Shown here one piece after another: positions 52,668 to 61,049 of a stretch of DNA of 64,000 nucleotides; position 1 is the first letter of the stretch; the number at the start of each line of letters is the position of its first letter. The position numbers and the translations under genes were made by a program. The stretch is from Oscillospiraceae bacterium (lineage in GTDB: Bacteria > Bacillota > Clostridia > Oscillospirales > Acutalibacteraceae), in contig SVQH01000009.1 of NCBI GenBank assembly GCA_015065425.1, positions 1-64,000 on the forward strand, given 5' to 3'. The notes beneath the pieces were generated by a model. It was given only the letters and a program-made list of their open reading frames with translations, made no database searches and was not told where the DNA came from.

Positions 52668-52808
52668 ATGAGCGGAAAATTATTCAGAAGAATACTTATA
52701 ATTATTCTGTCTTTATGTATACTTCTCAGCACCGCACATGTAGCTTATGTCGTTTTTGCATATCAGAACAGCTCAATAATTTATTTTATTTCAAAGGAGC
52801 TGTGGTGA
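52668..52808 (+). CDS. very small single-pass membrane protein
   Basis: 46 aa: KLFRRILIIILSLCILLST is one transmembrane helix after an Arg-rich start, then HVAYVVFAYQNSSIIYFI. It begins 10 bases after the preceding gene behind GTGAGGTAAATG and ends 1 base before the next ATG, with the AAAGGAG of the next gene in its last codons. That tight packing is the main support for its being real. Function unknown. Confidence 0.6.
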   Translation: MSGKLFRRILIIILSLCILLSTAHVAYVVFAYQNSSIIYFISKELW

Positions 52809-52809
52809 T

Positions 52810-53796
52810 ATGAAATTTATTAAACAGTTATCCGTTATTTTTGCCGTGATACTTGTTTTCTTGCTTTTCAATGTAAGTATTTACTCTGTTGTTACTGTCA
52901 GGCTTTCAAATAATTTCAGTGATGTTTCACAGGCTAAAATGATAGATGTGAAGAATTTTTTGCCATTTGAGGAAAATTCTTATCTTGCCGTAATTGATAC
53001 GGATTTCACCCTTTCGGGTGAACTTCCCGTGCTTGACGGTGCAGCCGCTCTTGTTCCCGTATATGCAGCTGTGATAAATGCGGTTTATCCTGAAGGTTCC
53101 GTAACTTATGACGGCGGCAGTTTTTCAGATGATAATTATTACGGAGAAAATTTTGCAGCAGACAGCAAAATGCAGTATAAGAATACTGTCAGAGGCTATA
53201 CTGCAATAGTTGACGGTGAAACAGACATTCTGTTTTGTGCTGCCCCTTCGGAGGAACAGAAAAAGTATGCCGAAGAAAAGGGCGTTGAGCTTATTTATGT
53301 GCCTGTGGGACTGGAAGCTTTTGTGTTTTTTGTAAACAGTAAAAATCCCGTAGACGGTCTTACCGTATCACAGGTCAGAGATATTTACTCCGGAAAAATT
53401 AAAAACTGGAAGGATGCAGGCGGTGTTAACCGTGTAATAAATCCCGTTACAAGAATTGCCGGAAGCGGAAGTCAGTCTGCTATGGATTCTTTTATGGGAG
53501 ATACAGAAATCGGCGTAAAATCCCCCTTTGCAATAACAGGTGCCTCCATTGGTTTTTCCTTCCGTTATTATATGGACGGAATTGTAGAAAACAGCAACGT
53601 AAAAATGCTTTCCATGAACGGCATATATCCATCTTCCGAAAACATAAGAAACGGCACTTATCCCGTAATAGCAGAGTTTTATGCAATTTACAGAAAAGAC
53701 AATAAAAATGAAAATATCCCCGTCCTGATAGACTGGCTTCTTTCAGACGAAGGTCAGAGTCTTATCGAAAAGACGGGATATGTGAGAATAAACTGA
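52810..53796 (+). CDS. PstS-like phosphate/oxyanion-binding protein
   Basis: 328 aa. N-terminal hydrophobic signal-anchor (LSVIFAVILVFLLFNVSIYSVV), no lipobox Cys visible. The periplasmic-binding domain has the PstS-type phosphate loop RIAGSGSQSAMDSFMG, together with LTVSQVRDIYSGKIKNWKDAGG and a final ALIDWLLSDEGQ-like segment (VLIDWLLSDEGQSLIEKTGY). No pstCAB permease genes lie in the window, so it may serve as a sensor or work with two small membrane partners encoded just upstream. Confidence 0.8.
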   Translation: MKFIKQLSVIFAVILVFLLFNVSIYSVVTVRLSNNFSDVSQAKMIDVKNFLPFEENSYLAVIDTDFTLSGELPVLDGAAALVPVYAAVINAVYPEGSVTYDGGSFSDDNYYGENFAADSKMQYKNTVRGYTAIVDGETDILFCAAPSEEQKKYAEEKGVELIYVPVGLEAFVFFVNSKNPVDGLTVSQVRDIYSGKIKNWKDAGGVNRVINPVTRIAGSGSQSAMDSFMGDTEIGVKSPFAITGASIGFSFRYYMDGIVENSNVKMLSMNGIYPSSENIRNGTYPVIAEFYAIYRKDNKNENIPVLIDWLLSDEGQSLIEKTGYVRIN

Positions 53797-53804
53797 ATAA
53801 AACG

Positions 53805-53838
53805 AGGCTGTCTCACTTTTTTATGAGACAGCCTTTTA
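53805..53838 (+). terminator. Rho-independent terminator
   Basis: 11-bp stem AGGCTGTCTCA/TGAGACAGCCT, T-rich tail. Confidence 0.9.
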
Positions 53839-53906
53839 ATGTAAAGGTAATTTATTCCGTTATAAGACGGAGTGACATCCCTAAAGGAGTTTATGGGTTA
53901 AAATAA

Positions 53907-54187
53907 AGATATTTTGGCATTTGCGAATGCCTTTGAAATCTAACAAAAAATGATATATTGCTAAGCAATATGATATACTTGCTACACAAAATGTGATATT
54001 GAAACCTGCGGTTTCAGTAATACTCAATAAGGTGCATAGCACCGTCATTCTTCGTAGCAAGATGTATCTTGCGGAGAAATATTTGCCCCTAACTGCCCGA
54101 AGGGCAATAACACTTGCGAAGCAATATAACTCGCCACAAGGCGAATATAACTGAAAACGACAAGTTTCTGTGAAACTTGTCGTTTTC
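53907..54187. repeat. hairpin array C (TGTGATATT/AATATAACT spacers)
   Basis: Hairpins in order: GGCATT/TGCG/AATGCC (53916), ATTGC/TAA/GCAAT (53957), TGTGATATT spacer then GAAACC/TGC/GGTTTC (54001), GGTGC/ATA/GCACC (54031), GCAAGAT/GT/ATCTTGC (54057), TGCCC/GAA/GGGCA (54094) with AATAACACT, TTGC/GAA/GCAA (54114) with AATATAACT, TCGCC/ACAA/GGCGA (54131) with AATATAACT, and a perfect 16-bp stem (54153-54168 with 54172-54187). TTGCGAAGCAA is the exact reverse complement of a unit in array B. The last stem touches the 3' end of tRNA-Ser. No gene is seen in 53797-54188. Confidence 0.8.
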
Positions 54188-54188
54188 A

Positions 54189-54282
54189 TGGCGGAGCAGG
54201 AGAGACTCGAACTCTCGCACCGGGGATTAGCCAGCCTACGCCCTTAGCAGGGGCGCCTCGTCACCAACTTGAGTACTGCTCC
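54189..54282 (-). tRNA. tRNA-Ser (anticodon GCT)
   Basis: On the minus strand the acceptor GGAGCAG pairs with CTGCTCC before G-CCA; the anticodon loop is CTGCTAA (GCT), the T loop GTTCGAGTC, with the long variable arm of serine tRNAs. CCA is encoded. It reads AGC/AGU codons. Confidence 0.95.
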
Positions 54283-54318
54283 AGATTGATAACGGCATTA
54301 AACCATATTCAATTAAAA

Positions 54319-54409
54319 TGGCGGAGAGAGTGGGATTCGAACCCACGGTACCCGTAAGAGTACGACGGTTTTCAAGACCGTTCCGTTATGACCACTTCGG
54401 TATCTCTCC
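54319..54409 (-). tRNA. tRNA-Ser (anticodon TGA)
   Basis: On the minus strand the acceptor GGAGAGA pairs with TCTCTCC before G-CCA; anticodon loop CTTGAAA (TGA), T loop GTTCGAATC, long variable arm. CCA is encoded. It reads UCN codons. 36 bases upstream of the other serine tRNA on the same strand, so they are probably one transcript. Confidence 0.95.
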
Positions 54410-54547
54410 GTTTAGCATTTGATATAATATCATAAGAAAGTATTGTTGTCAAGTATTTTATTAAGATATTCTCAAATGTTTTTGTAAATTTCTTTTATAT
54501 ATATCAGAATATGACTTAAATTTTTTTACTGTAAATAAGGATGAATC

Positions 54548-54576
54548 TTGCATAAATTCCGTAAGTGTGATATATT
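54548..54576 (+). promoter_or_regulatory. SigA-type promoter of the GH16 gene
   Basis: TTGCAT (54548-54553), 17-bp spacer, TATATT (54571-54576), 34 bases before the start. Confidence 0.7.
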
Positions 54577-54610
54577 AGCCCTGTTAATTTTTTATGAAAG
54601 GAAAAATATT

Positions 54611-55486
54611 ATGGATTTTTTACAAAGCATCATTTCTTTTATAATGGCAATAATCGCATTTTTTGCTTCACTTTTAGGTATTGATATTAATATCGGAGAA
54701 ACTGAGAAAATCGATATGTCAAAGTTTGAACTTGTCTGGGCTGATGAATTTGAGGGTGACAGCCTTGATCTTACAAAGTGGAATCCTCAAGGAAACTCAG
54801 AGGTTCGCCGCGGCGGTTACTGGAATAAAAATATGCAGGAAGTAAAAGACGGCAATCTCGTTATTTTCTCCGAATATTTTGAAAACGGCTATGAAGAAGG
54901 CGACCCCGCAGGTTGGTACACAACTGCAGTCACCACTCAGAATAAATTTGATCAGACTTTCGGTTATTTTGAAACAAGATGTATTCTTCCCGCTGGCGTG
55001 GGACAGTGGTCTGCTTTCTGGATGAACTCTTCTGTTTATCCTCCCGACGGTGCTGACGGTTCTTATGGCGGTGAACTTGATATTTTTGAAGGTCCCTATT
55101 ATAACTATGATGACCCCGACAGAGTTTTCGGTGCCATTCATTGGGGTGGTTACGGCGAAGGTCATCAGTCCATCAGTGTAACGTACAAAATAGACCCTGT
55201 TGACCCTTATCATTCATATAACACTTACGGTTTTGAATGGAATGAAAATGAGTATATCTATTATGTAAACGGCGAAGTTACCGCCCGCGTGGAAAAAGAC
55301 AGAGTGGTTCATTCTCTTGTTCCTCATTACATCATTCTTTCAACAGAGTTTTCAGGCTCCGAGGGCGATGCCTATACTACTCACGGCATAGGTGATATGG
55401 ACGACAACGGCAAGGACTACAGAGGAGAATTTATAGTTGACTATGTAAGAGTATATCAATATAAGCCCACAGCCGAAACAGCGTAA
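54611..55486 (+). CDS. GH16 glycoside hydrolase (beta-glucanase type)
   Basis: 291 aa from ATG 54611 behind GAAAGGAAAA. Residues 1-24 are a strongly hydrophobic helix that may be an uncleaved anchor. The GH16 jelly roll follows: LVWADEFEGDSLDLTKW, GYFETRCILPAGVGQWSAFWM and the catalytic ELDIFEG, with nucleophile E155, D157 and acid/base E160. The end has the usual NGEVTARV and FIVDYVRVYQY. It cleaves internal beta-1,3 or beta-1,3-1,4 glucan (laminarin, lichenan) or a related galactan. Monocistronic. Confidence 0.93.
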   Translation: MDFLQSIISFIMAIIAFFASLLGIDINIGETEKIDMSKFELVWADEFEGDSLDLTKWNPQGNSEVRRGGYWNKNMQEVKDGNLVIFSEYFENGYEEGDPAGWYTTAVTTQNKFDQTFGYFETRCILPAGVGQWSAFWMNSSVYPPDGADGSYGGELDIFEGPYYNYDDPDRVFGAIHWGGYGEGHQSISVTYKIDPVDPYHSYNTYGFEWNENEYIYYVNGEVTARVEKDRVVHSLVPHYIILSTEFSGSEGDAYTTHGIGDMDDNGKDYRGEFIVDYVRVYQYKPTAETA

Positions 55487-55520
55487 GTGTTCGTTTGATA
55501 TATAGTATATATGTATTTTG

Positions 55521-55550
55521 CTGCAATCTTCCTAAAGATTGCAGTTTTTT
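55521..55550. terminator. bidirectional terminator
   Basis: 10-bp stem CTGCAATCTT/AAGATTGCAG, then T6. Between the convergent GH16 and SDR genes. Confidence 0.85.
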
Positions 55551-55555
55551 CAGTT

Positions 55556-56347
55556 TTATTGCCCTGTTTTAAGTTCATTCACCCTTTCCCTGAAAGCTGT
55601 AAATTTTCTGTTTTCTGAAAAAATATAAAGGGCTTTCAAAGGAGGAATTGTTCTCATTAAGGGTTTTGAAATGCTGAACAGTATACTTGTATTGATTATT
55701 TCCTTGCCTTTTTCAATTCCTCTGAGGGCTCTTTGTGCAACGGTTTCAGGGGATTGTACAGGGAACGGTTTTTTATAGGGGATTTTGTTTGCTCTTCTGA
55801 AAAACTGTGTGTCTGTAGCCACGGGATAAATGCAGGAAAACTGAATATTGTCAGGCACCTCCGCTTTAATTGCTCTTTGGAAGCCGCTCAGTGCAAATTT
55901 AGTCGAGGAATAAAGTGCAAACCCCGGGATTGCAACAAGTCCGATGACAGAACATGTCAGGACAAAAATTCCCTCTTTACCTCCAAGATGTTCTTTATAT
56001 TTCTGATATGAGTATATGGGGGAGAAAACATTGGTTTCAAATATTCTTGATATTCTGTCCCAGCTTACATAGTCCATTTCTTCATAATATCCGAAGCCTG
56101 CGTTAGCAAAGAAAACATCTATTTTTCCGAATACTTTATGAGCTTCCGAAAACATTTCATCAACTGCAGTTTTTGATGAAATATCTTTCTTAAAAACAGT
56201 TATCCTGTCATTTTTAAGGATATCAAGCATATCCGTATCTGTATCGACACAGAACACTCTGTTGTTACCCTTGATAAGCAGCTTCAGTATTTCAAGTCCA
56301 ATTCCGCTGTTTGCACCTGTCAGTACGACATTTTTTTCTGTTATCAT
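55556..56347 (-). CDS. short-chain dehydrogenase/reductase
   Basis: 263 aa. NAD(P)-binding VLTGANSGIGLEILK, FANAGFGYYEE and the catalytic set S (VLTCSVIGL), Y-x-x-x-K (YSSTKFAL). Residues after 230 form an unusual extension with hydrophobic stretch SILFSISKPLMRTIPPLKALYIF, which may contact the membrane. Substrate unknown. It is divergent from the flavin reductase gene across a palindrome-bearing region. Confidence 0.9.
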   Translation of the reverse strand: MITEKNVVLTGANSGIGLEILKLLIKGNNRVFCVDTDTDMLDILKNDRITVFKKDISSKTAVDEMFSEAHKVFGKIDVFFANAGFGYYEEMDYVSWDRISRIFETNVFSPIYSYQKYKEHLGGKEGIFVLTCSVIGLVAIPGFALYSSTKFALSGFQRAIKAEVPDNIQFSCIYPVATDTQFFRRANKIPYKKPFPVQSPETVAQRALRGIEKGKEIINTSILFSISKPLMRTIPPLKALYIFSENRKFTAFRERVNELKTGQ

Positions 56348-56415
56348 TTCATGCTCCTCTCTGTTTATACGGGAATATTTTTTCCATATCAGCTGAAATT
56401 ATGAATTACAGAAAA

Positions 56416-56435
56416 TTTGACACAATTTTGTCAAA
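56416..56435. promoter_or_regulatory. inverted repeat, possible operator
   Basis: Arms TTTGACA (56416-56422) and TGTCAAA (56429-56435), 6-base centre, between the divergent SDR and flavin reductase genes and 15 bases upstream of the latter's -35. Size and symmetry fit a dimeric repressor site; the regulator is not in the window. Confidence 0.5.
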
Positions 56436-56450
56436 GTAGCAGCAAACTGC

Positions 56451-56479
56451 TTGACATAAGTTCTCCTTTTTTATATACT
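56451..56479 (+). promoter_or_regulatory. SigA-type promoter of the flavin reductase
   Basis: TTGACA (56451-56456), 17-bp spacer, TATACT (56474-56479). Confidence 0.85.
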
Positions 56480-56528
56480 TATTTATGTATGGAAAAATTG
56501 TTTTTCTAAATGAAAGGAAGGCTTGTTT

Positions 56529-58586
56529 ATGGATAAAAAATACGAGGCACTGTTTACCCCTTGGAAAATCGGTAACTGTGAGATAAAGAACAGAATTGTT
56601 CTTTGTCCTATGGGCGGTACTTCTCTTTTCGGTTGGATGGAACCCAATCATTTTGATAAGGAAGCTGCTGCATTTTTCCTTGAAAAGGCAAAGAATAATG
56701 TAGGACTTATCATTCCCGGTATTGCTCCCATCAAGGATACATATTTCGGTAAATGGTTATGGCAGAATGAAAAGAAATTTGACGAACTCAAAGAATTTAT
56801 GGATGAAATTCATAAATACGGTGCAAAACTCTTTGTTCAGATAACTGCAGGTATGGGCAGAAGCTGGGCTATTCCCACTCCTCTTGTAATGCTTCATAAC
56901 AATCCTGTTTTAGGTGCTATTGCAAAGCCCATAATTGACGTAAAGTATGAAAGTGCAAGTCCCAGTGAGCTTCCTTCCCGTTGGGCTGAAAATATGACAA
57001 CGAGAGCACTTACCGTTGATGAAATTGAAGAGATAGTTGATGCTTTTGCAAAAACTGCATATCTCTGCAAAAAAGCAGGTGTTGACGGTATTGAGGTTCA
57101 TGCTGTTCATGAAGGTTATCTTCTTGACCAGTTTACTCTTAAATATACAAACAAGCGTACAGATAAATACGGCGGAAGCTTTGAAAACAGATACCGTTTT
57201 GCTACTGATATCGTAAAGGCTATCAAGACAAAGTGCGGTCAGGATTTCCCCGTATCCCTTCGTTATTCCGTTGAGTCCAAGGTCAAAGATTTTTGCGTAG
57301 GTGCCGTTCCCGGTGAAGAATATACCGAAATCGGCAGAGATATGGCAGAAAGTGAAAAGGCTGCAAAGTACCTTCAGGATGCAGGTTATGATATGCTCAA
57401 CTGTGACAACGGTACTTATGACTCTTGGTACTGGGCTCATCCCCCCATGTATATGCCTCAGAACTGTAACCTCAGTGATGTTGCACATATCAAGAAATTT
57501 GTTGATATTCCCGTAGTCTGTGCAGGCAGAATGGAACCCGATGTAGGTGCAAAGGCAGTTGAAGACGGACTTATTGACGGTGTCGGTGTTGCTCGTCAGT
57601 TCCTTGCAGACAGCCAGTGGGTAACAAAGCTTATTGAGGACAGACTTGAGGATATAAGACCCTGTATCTGCTGTCACAATGCATGCTTCAATATGGCTAA
57701 GTACAATGGTACTGCAAATCAGCAGTCCATCCACGATGTAAGCCACATTGCCCGTTGTGCTCTTGACCCCAGAGTTATGCAGTCCAAGAAGTATAAGATT
57801 GAAAAGGCAAAGAAGGTCAAGAATATTGCAGTTATCGGCGGCGGTATCGGCGGTATGGAAGCAGCACTCGTTCTTGCCAAGAGAGGACACAAGGTTACTC
57901 TTTATGAAAAGAGCGACAAGCTCGGCGGTGTATTTATTGCTGCTGCAGCTCCCTCCTTCAAGGAAAAAGACCGTGACCTTATAGCATGGTACAGAAGAGA
58001 AATTACAAAATATCCCATTACCGTAAAACTTAATACCGAGGTAAATAATGTAAAGGCACTTGAAGCTGATGAAGTTATCGTTGCAACAGGTGCGAAGGCA
58101 AATATGCTTCGTGTAAGCGGTGCTGAAAACGGAATTCAGGCAGTTGATTATCTTCTCGGCAACAAGACAGTCGGTGAAAATGTCGTTGTTATCGGTGGCG
58201 GTCTTACAGGCTGTGAAATTGCTTATGACCTTTATCTCCAGGGTAAAAAGCCCGTAATCGTTGAAATGCAGAACGACCTTATCGTTTCTGATAAGATATG
58301 CCTTGCAAATACAAGCTTCCTTCGTGACTTCTTCAAGGCAAACAATGTTCCCGTATATCTTGAAACATGCACTTCCGAAATCCGTGCAGACGGCGTAACC
58401 GTCAAGAACATGAAGACAGGTAAGGAAGAGAAAATTGCCTGTGACAATGTTATCTTCTCTGTCGGTTACAAGCCCGATCCCATTGCAGAAAAGTCAAAGC
58501 ATGTACACATTATCGGTGATGCTAAATCTGTCGGAAATCTTCGTACAGTAATCTGGCAGGCTTGGGATGTTGCAATGAAATTATAA
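56529..58586 (+). CDS. Old Yellow Enzyme-type NADH:flavin oxidoreductase with FAD/NAD domain
   Basis: 685 aa from ATG 56529 behind AAAGGAAGG. Residues 1-370 are an FMN-binding barrel (NRIVLCPMGG; VDGIEVHAVHEGYLLDQFTLKYTNKRTDKYGGSFENR). The 4Fe-4S motif CICCHNACFNMAKYNG is a variant of CxxCxxxC-x11-C, with the last Cys in IARCALDP. Residues 430-685 bind FAD/NADH (VAVIGGGIGGMEAAL-like IAVIGGGIGGMEAALVLAKRGH; VVVIGGGLTGCEIA). This is the 2,4-dienoyl-CoA reductase/BaiCD/enoate reductase layout, which reduces activated C=C bonds. The substrate could be a dienoyl-CoA, cinnamate-like acid or steroid; not decidable here. Confidence 0.9.
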   Translation: MDKKYEALFTPWKIGNCEIKNRIVLCPMGGTSLFGWMEPNHFDKEAAAFFLEKAKNNVGLIIPGIAPIKDTYFGKWLWQNEKKFDELKEFMDEIHKYGAKLFVQITAGMGRSWAIPTPLVMLHNNPVLGAIAKPIIDVKYESASPSELPSRWAENMTTRALTVDEIEEIVDAFAKTAYLCKKAGVDGIEVHAVHEGYLLDQFTLKYTNKRTDKYGGSFENRYRFATDIVKAIKTKCGQDFPVSLRYSVESKVKDFCVGAVPGEEYTEIGRDMAESEKAAKYLQDAGYDMLNCDNGTYDSWYWAHPPMYMPQNCNLSDVAHIKKFVDIPVVCAGRMEPDVGAKAVEDGLIDGVGVARQFLADSQWVTKLIEDRLEDIRPCICCHNACFNMAKYNGTANQQSIHDVSHIARCALDPRVMQSKKYKIEKAKKVKNIAVIGGGIGGMEAALVLAKRGHKVTLYEKSDKLGGVFIAAAAPSFKEKDRDLIAWYRREITKYPITVKLNTEVNNVKALEADEVIVATGAKANMLRVSGAENGIQAVDYLLGNKTVGENVVVIGGGLTGCEIAYDLYLQGKKPVIVEMQNDLIVSDKICLANTSFLRDFFKANNVPVYLETCTSEIRADGVTVKNMKTGKEEKIACDNVIFSVGYKPDPIAEKSKHVHIIGDAKSVGNLRTVIWQAWDVAMKL

Positions 58587-58603
58587 TATAACACATTACA
58601 GGT

Positions 58604-58640
58604 CCCGTATCATCAGACTGATACGGGGCTGTTTCTTTTC
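58604..58640 (+). terminator. Rho-independent terminator
   Basis: 9-bp stem CCCGTATCA/TGATACGGG followed by a T-rich tail. Confidence 0.8.
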
Positions 58641-58783
58641 GAAAAACAAAAAATAAAAAAAGGTCAGTAATTTTTTTACTGATTTTATTCGGAGTAATTA
58701 AAAAACTCAATAATACAAGGATCAATGTACCTCTGCCTTAAGTGGGCGAGGATGTTATTATTTATTTGATGGGAAGAGAAAAA

Positions 58784-60994
58784 ATGAAAAGAATAACGGC
58801 AGTTTTTATGTTCCTTGTGCTGATGCTCTGTGTTTTTCCCGTGTTCTCCTTTGCAGCCTCACCCGAAATAATTGTCGGAAGTGCTGAAGGTTATGCGGGT
58901 GAAACTGTAGTTGTTGATATAAAGATGCAGGGAAATCCGGGGATTGTTGCTATGTATCTTGATATAAGATATGACAGCAGATTGAATCTTGAATCTGTAA
59001 AAGATATGAAAATTCTCAACGGAAAACTTTTTTCAGAACAGATTTCTTCGGTTCCCATGGTGCTTTCATGGGATGATTCTCTTGCAAGAACAGACAACAC
59101 CGGCAACGGCACATTGGCACAGCTGATTTTCAGAATACCTCAGGGTACACCTGCAGGTACTTATGATATCAATATTTCTTATGATAAAGAGGAAATATAT
59201 AACAGAAATCTTGAAAATGTAGATTTTGCTGTAGTAAACGGAAAAATAAAAGTAAAGTCCAATAAGGTATTTGAAGACAGTGAAAAAGTTTTCCGTTCGG
59301 GAGATTATCTGTATTTTGCAGAAGATACAAAAGTTTCGGACATTCTTGATTATTCCCGCACAGGAACTCTTGTGAAAAACGGAGAGAAGAGCATGAAGGA
59401 GTCACAGCTTCTTTGCAGCGGAAATACTGTGTATTTTACGGATAAAAGCGTTTATACCTGTATTCTTAAGGGAGATGTGGATTCTGACGGAGATATTTCA
59501 TCTTCGGATGCAAGACTTACTTTACGAAACAGTGTGGGGCTTGAAATATTTAATGCTTGGCAGCTGAAAGCAGGCGATGTTGACACTGCATCCGGAATCA
59601 GCTCATCTGATGCACGTCTGATTTTAAGGGCTTCTGTAAATCTTGAAAATTCTGACAGTTGGCTTCCTTTAATTGAAAAGGCAGCAATAGACTCTTCAGG
59701 TGATTTTGCAGTTATAAATAAGGATATAGTCACAGATGAAGAGGATTATTATGCTGCCGGAGATTATATTATTTCGCAGTTGAAAGAGTTTGAGACAACG
59801 GTGGATATTTCGGCTTATAATGTCAGCAAAGATGACGCGGTGATGCTTCTCAAAGAGTTTATCAATGTCGTTCCTGAGCTGTTTTATGTCGAAACTATGG
59901 TTGATGTTTATTCAAGAGACAATGTTATAGAATATCTTGAATTCAGGCTTAAGAAGAATGCAAGGAAAAATGTAAAAGATTATAATGAAAGACTTGCGGA
60001 AATTGCCTCTCTCGCCGAAGAAGACTGGAGCGATGTAAGAAAAGTGTTGTTTTTCCATGATTATCTCTGTAGTCAGTATTCTTATGATGAATCTTTGTCC
60101 CTGTTTGATGCCTATTCAATGATGACGAAAAAAACAGGTGTCTGTCAGGCGTATGCACTTTTGTTCAAGGCCTTGCTTGAATATCACGGAATACCGTCAA
60201 TATATGTATCCAGCGAAAAAATGAATCACGGATGGAACATTGTAAAAATAGGTTCCTCATGGTATCATGTTGATGTCACATTTGATGACCCTCAGCATGA
60301 CAGATATGGTATGGCACTTCATGAAAATCTGCTTTTAAGTGATAAGGCAATAGCCGAAAACGGTCATAAGGACTGGTTTTGTCTCGGTGAAAAAAAGCAG
60401 TGCACAAGCAGTTTTTATGATAATTATTTCTGGAAGGATATAACAAGTCCTTTTGCAGTAATTGACGGAAGATGGTTTTATATCGATGAATATGAATCAG
60501 ATTACGCTATATATGAATGGATAGAAAATGAACACCGTGTTCCCGTAAAAACACTGTTTGCCGTATCCTCATGGAAAGGATTTCTGGGGATTCCCATAAG
60601 CGGTTTTCATTCAGGTTTCGCAGTACTTGACAACGCTCTTATATATAATACCCCCGATACGGTTTTGTCTTATGACCCGTTTTCAGGTAAACAGAAAATT
60701 CTGTATAAAGAGGATGTCTCGGAACAGATATTCGGAATAACCGTAAGTGACGGTGTATATGTCAATATAAGCAGTTCTCCCGATTCAACAAAACGCAATA
60801 TTATTGCGATAGATTTTATGAATACGGGCGACTGTGACGGAAGCGGTTATATAAACGCCAAGGACTATACACTCTTGTTGAGATATGTTAACGGATATAA
60901 TGTAACTGTTGACGAAAGTGCCGCAGACATAAACAAAGACGGCAAAAAGAACAAGGAAGATTCCTCTTTGCTGAGATTTTTAATTGTAAATTGA
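58784..60994 (+). CDS. secreted cohesin-dockerin-transglutaminase-dockerin protein
   Basis: 736 aa from ATG 58784 (MKRITAVFMF), since a signal peptide begins there; in-frame ATGs at 58742 and 58769 are alternatives. Domains: cohesin-like beta sandwich about 27-165 (GYAGETVVVDIKM; LDIRYDSRLNLESV); dockerin-like pair about 235-295 (GDVDSDGDISSSDARLTLR; GDVDTASGISSSDARLILR); transglutaminase-like core about 410-510 with Cys in KTGVCQAYALLFKALLEYHG, His in NHGWNIV and Asp in YHVDVTFDDP; C-terminal second dockerin about 680-736. A multi-domain cell-surface or cellulosome-like component; the transglutaminase fold could act as a peptidase or crosslinker. Confidence 0.85.
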   Translation: MKRITAVFMFLVLMLCVFPVFSFAASPEIIVGSAEGYAGETVVVDIKMQGNPGIVAMYLDIRYDSRLNLESVKDMKILNGKLFSEQISSVPMVLSWDDSLARTDNTGNGTLAQLIFRIPQGTPAGTYDINISYDKEEIYNRNLENVDFAVVNGKIKVKSNKVFEDSEKVFRSGDYLYFAEDTKVSDILDYSRTGTLVKNGEKSMKESQLLCSGNTVYFTDKSVYTCILKGDVDSDGDISSSDARLTLRNSVGLEIFNAWQLKAGDVDTASGISSSDARLILRASVNLENSDSWLPLIEKAAIDSSGDFAVINKDIVTDEEDYYAAGDYIISQLKEFETTVDISAYNVSKDDAVMLLKEFINVVPELFYVETMVDVYSRDNVIEYLEFRLKKNARKNVKDYNERLAEIASLAEEDWSDVRKVLFFHDYLCSQYSYDESLSLFDAYSMMTKKTGVCQAYALLFKALLEYHGIPSIYVSSEKMNHGWNIVKIGSSWYHVDVTFDDPQHDRYGMALHENLLLSDKAIAENGHKDWFCLGEKKQCTSSFYDNYFWKDITSPFAVIDGRWFYIDEYESDYAIYEWIENEHRVPVKTLFAVSSWKGFLGIPISGFHSGFAVLDNALIYNTPDTVLSYDPFSGKQKILYKEDVSEQIFGITVSDGVYVNISSSPDSTKRNIIAIDFMNTGDCDGSGYINAKDYTLLLRYVNGYNVTVDESAADINKDGKKNKEDSSLLRFLIVN

Positions 60995-61004
60995 GAATAC
61001 AAAA

Positions 61005-61048
61005 AAGCCCGTAAGCTCTGAGTCTGTTTCAGGAGTTTACGGGTTTTA
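61005..61048. terminator. bidirectional terminator
   Basis: Stem CCCGTAAGCTCTG/CAGGAGTTTACGGG (imperfect), A-run before and TTTTATTTATT after. Between convergent genes. Confidence 0.8.
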
Positions 61049-61049
61049 T

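Noticed and set aside
56910-57890. 326-codon open frame on the minus strand
   Set aside because: It is opposite the flavin reductase and shows no domain; it arises from codon bias of the true gene.
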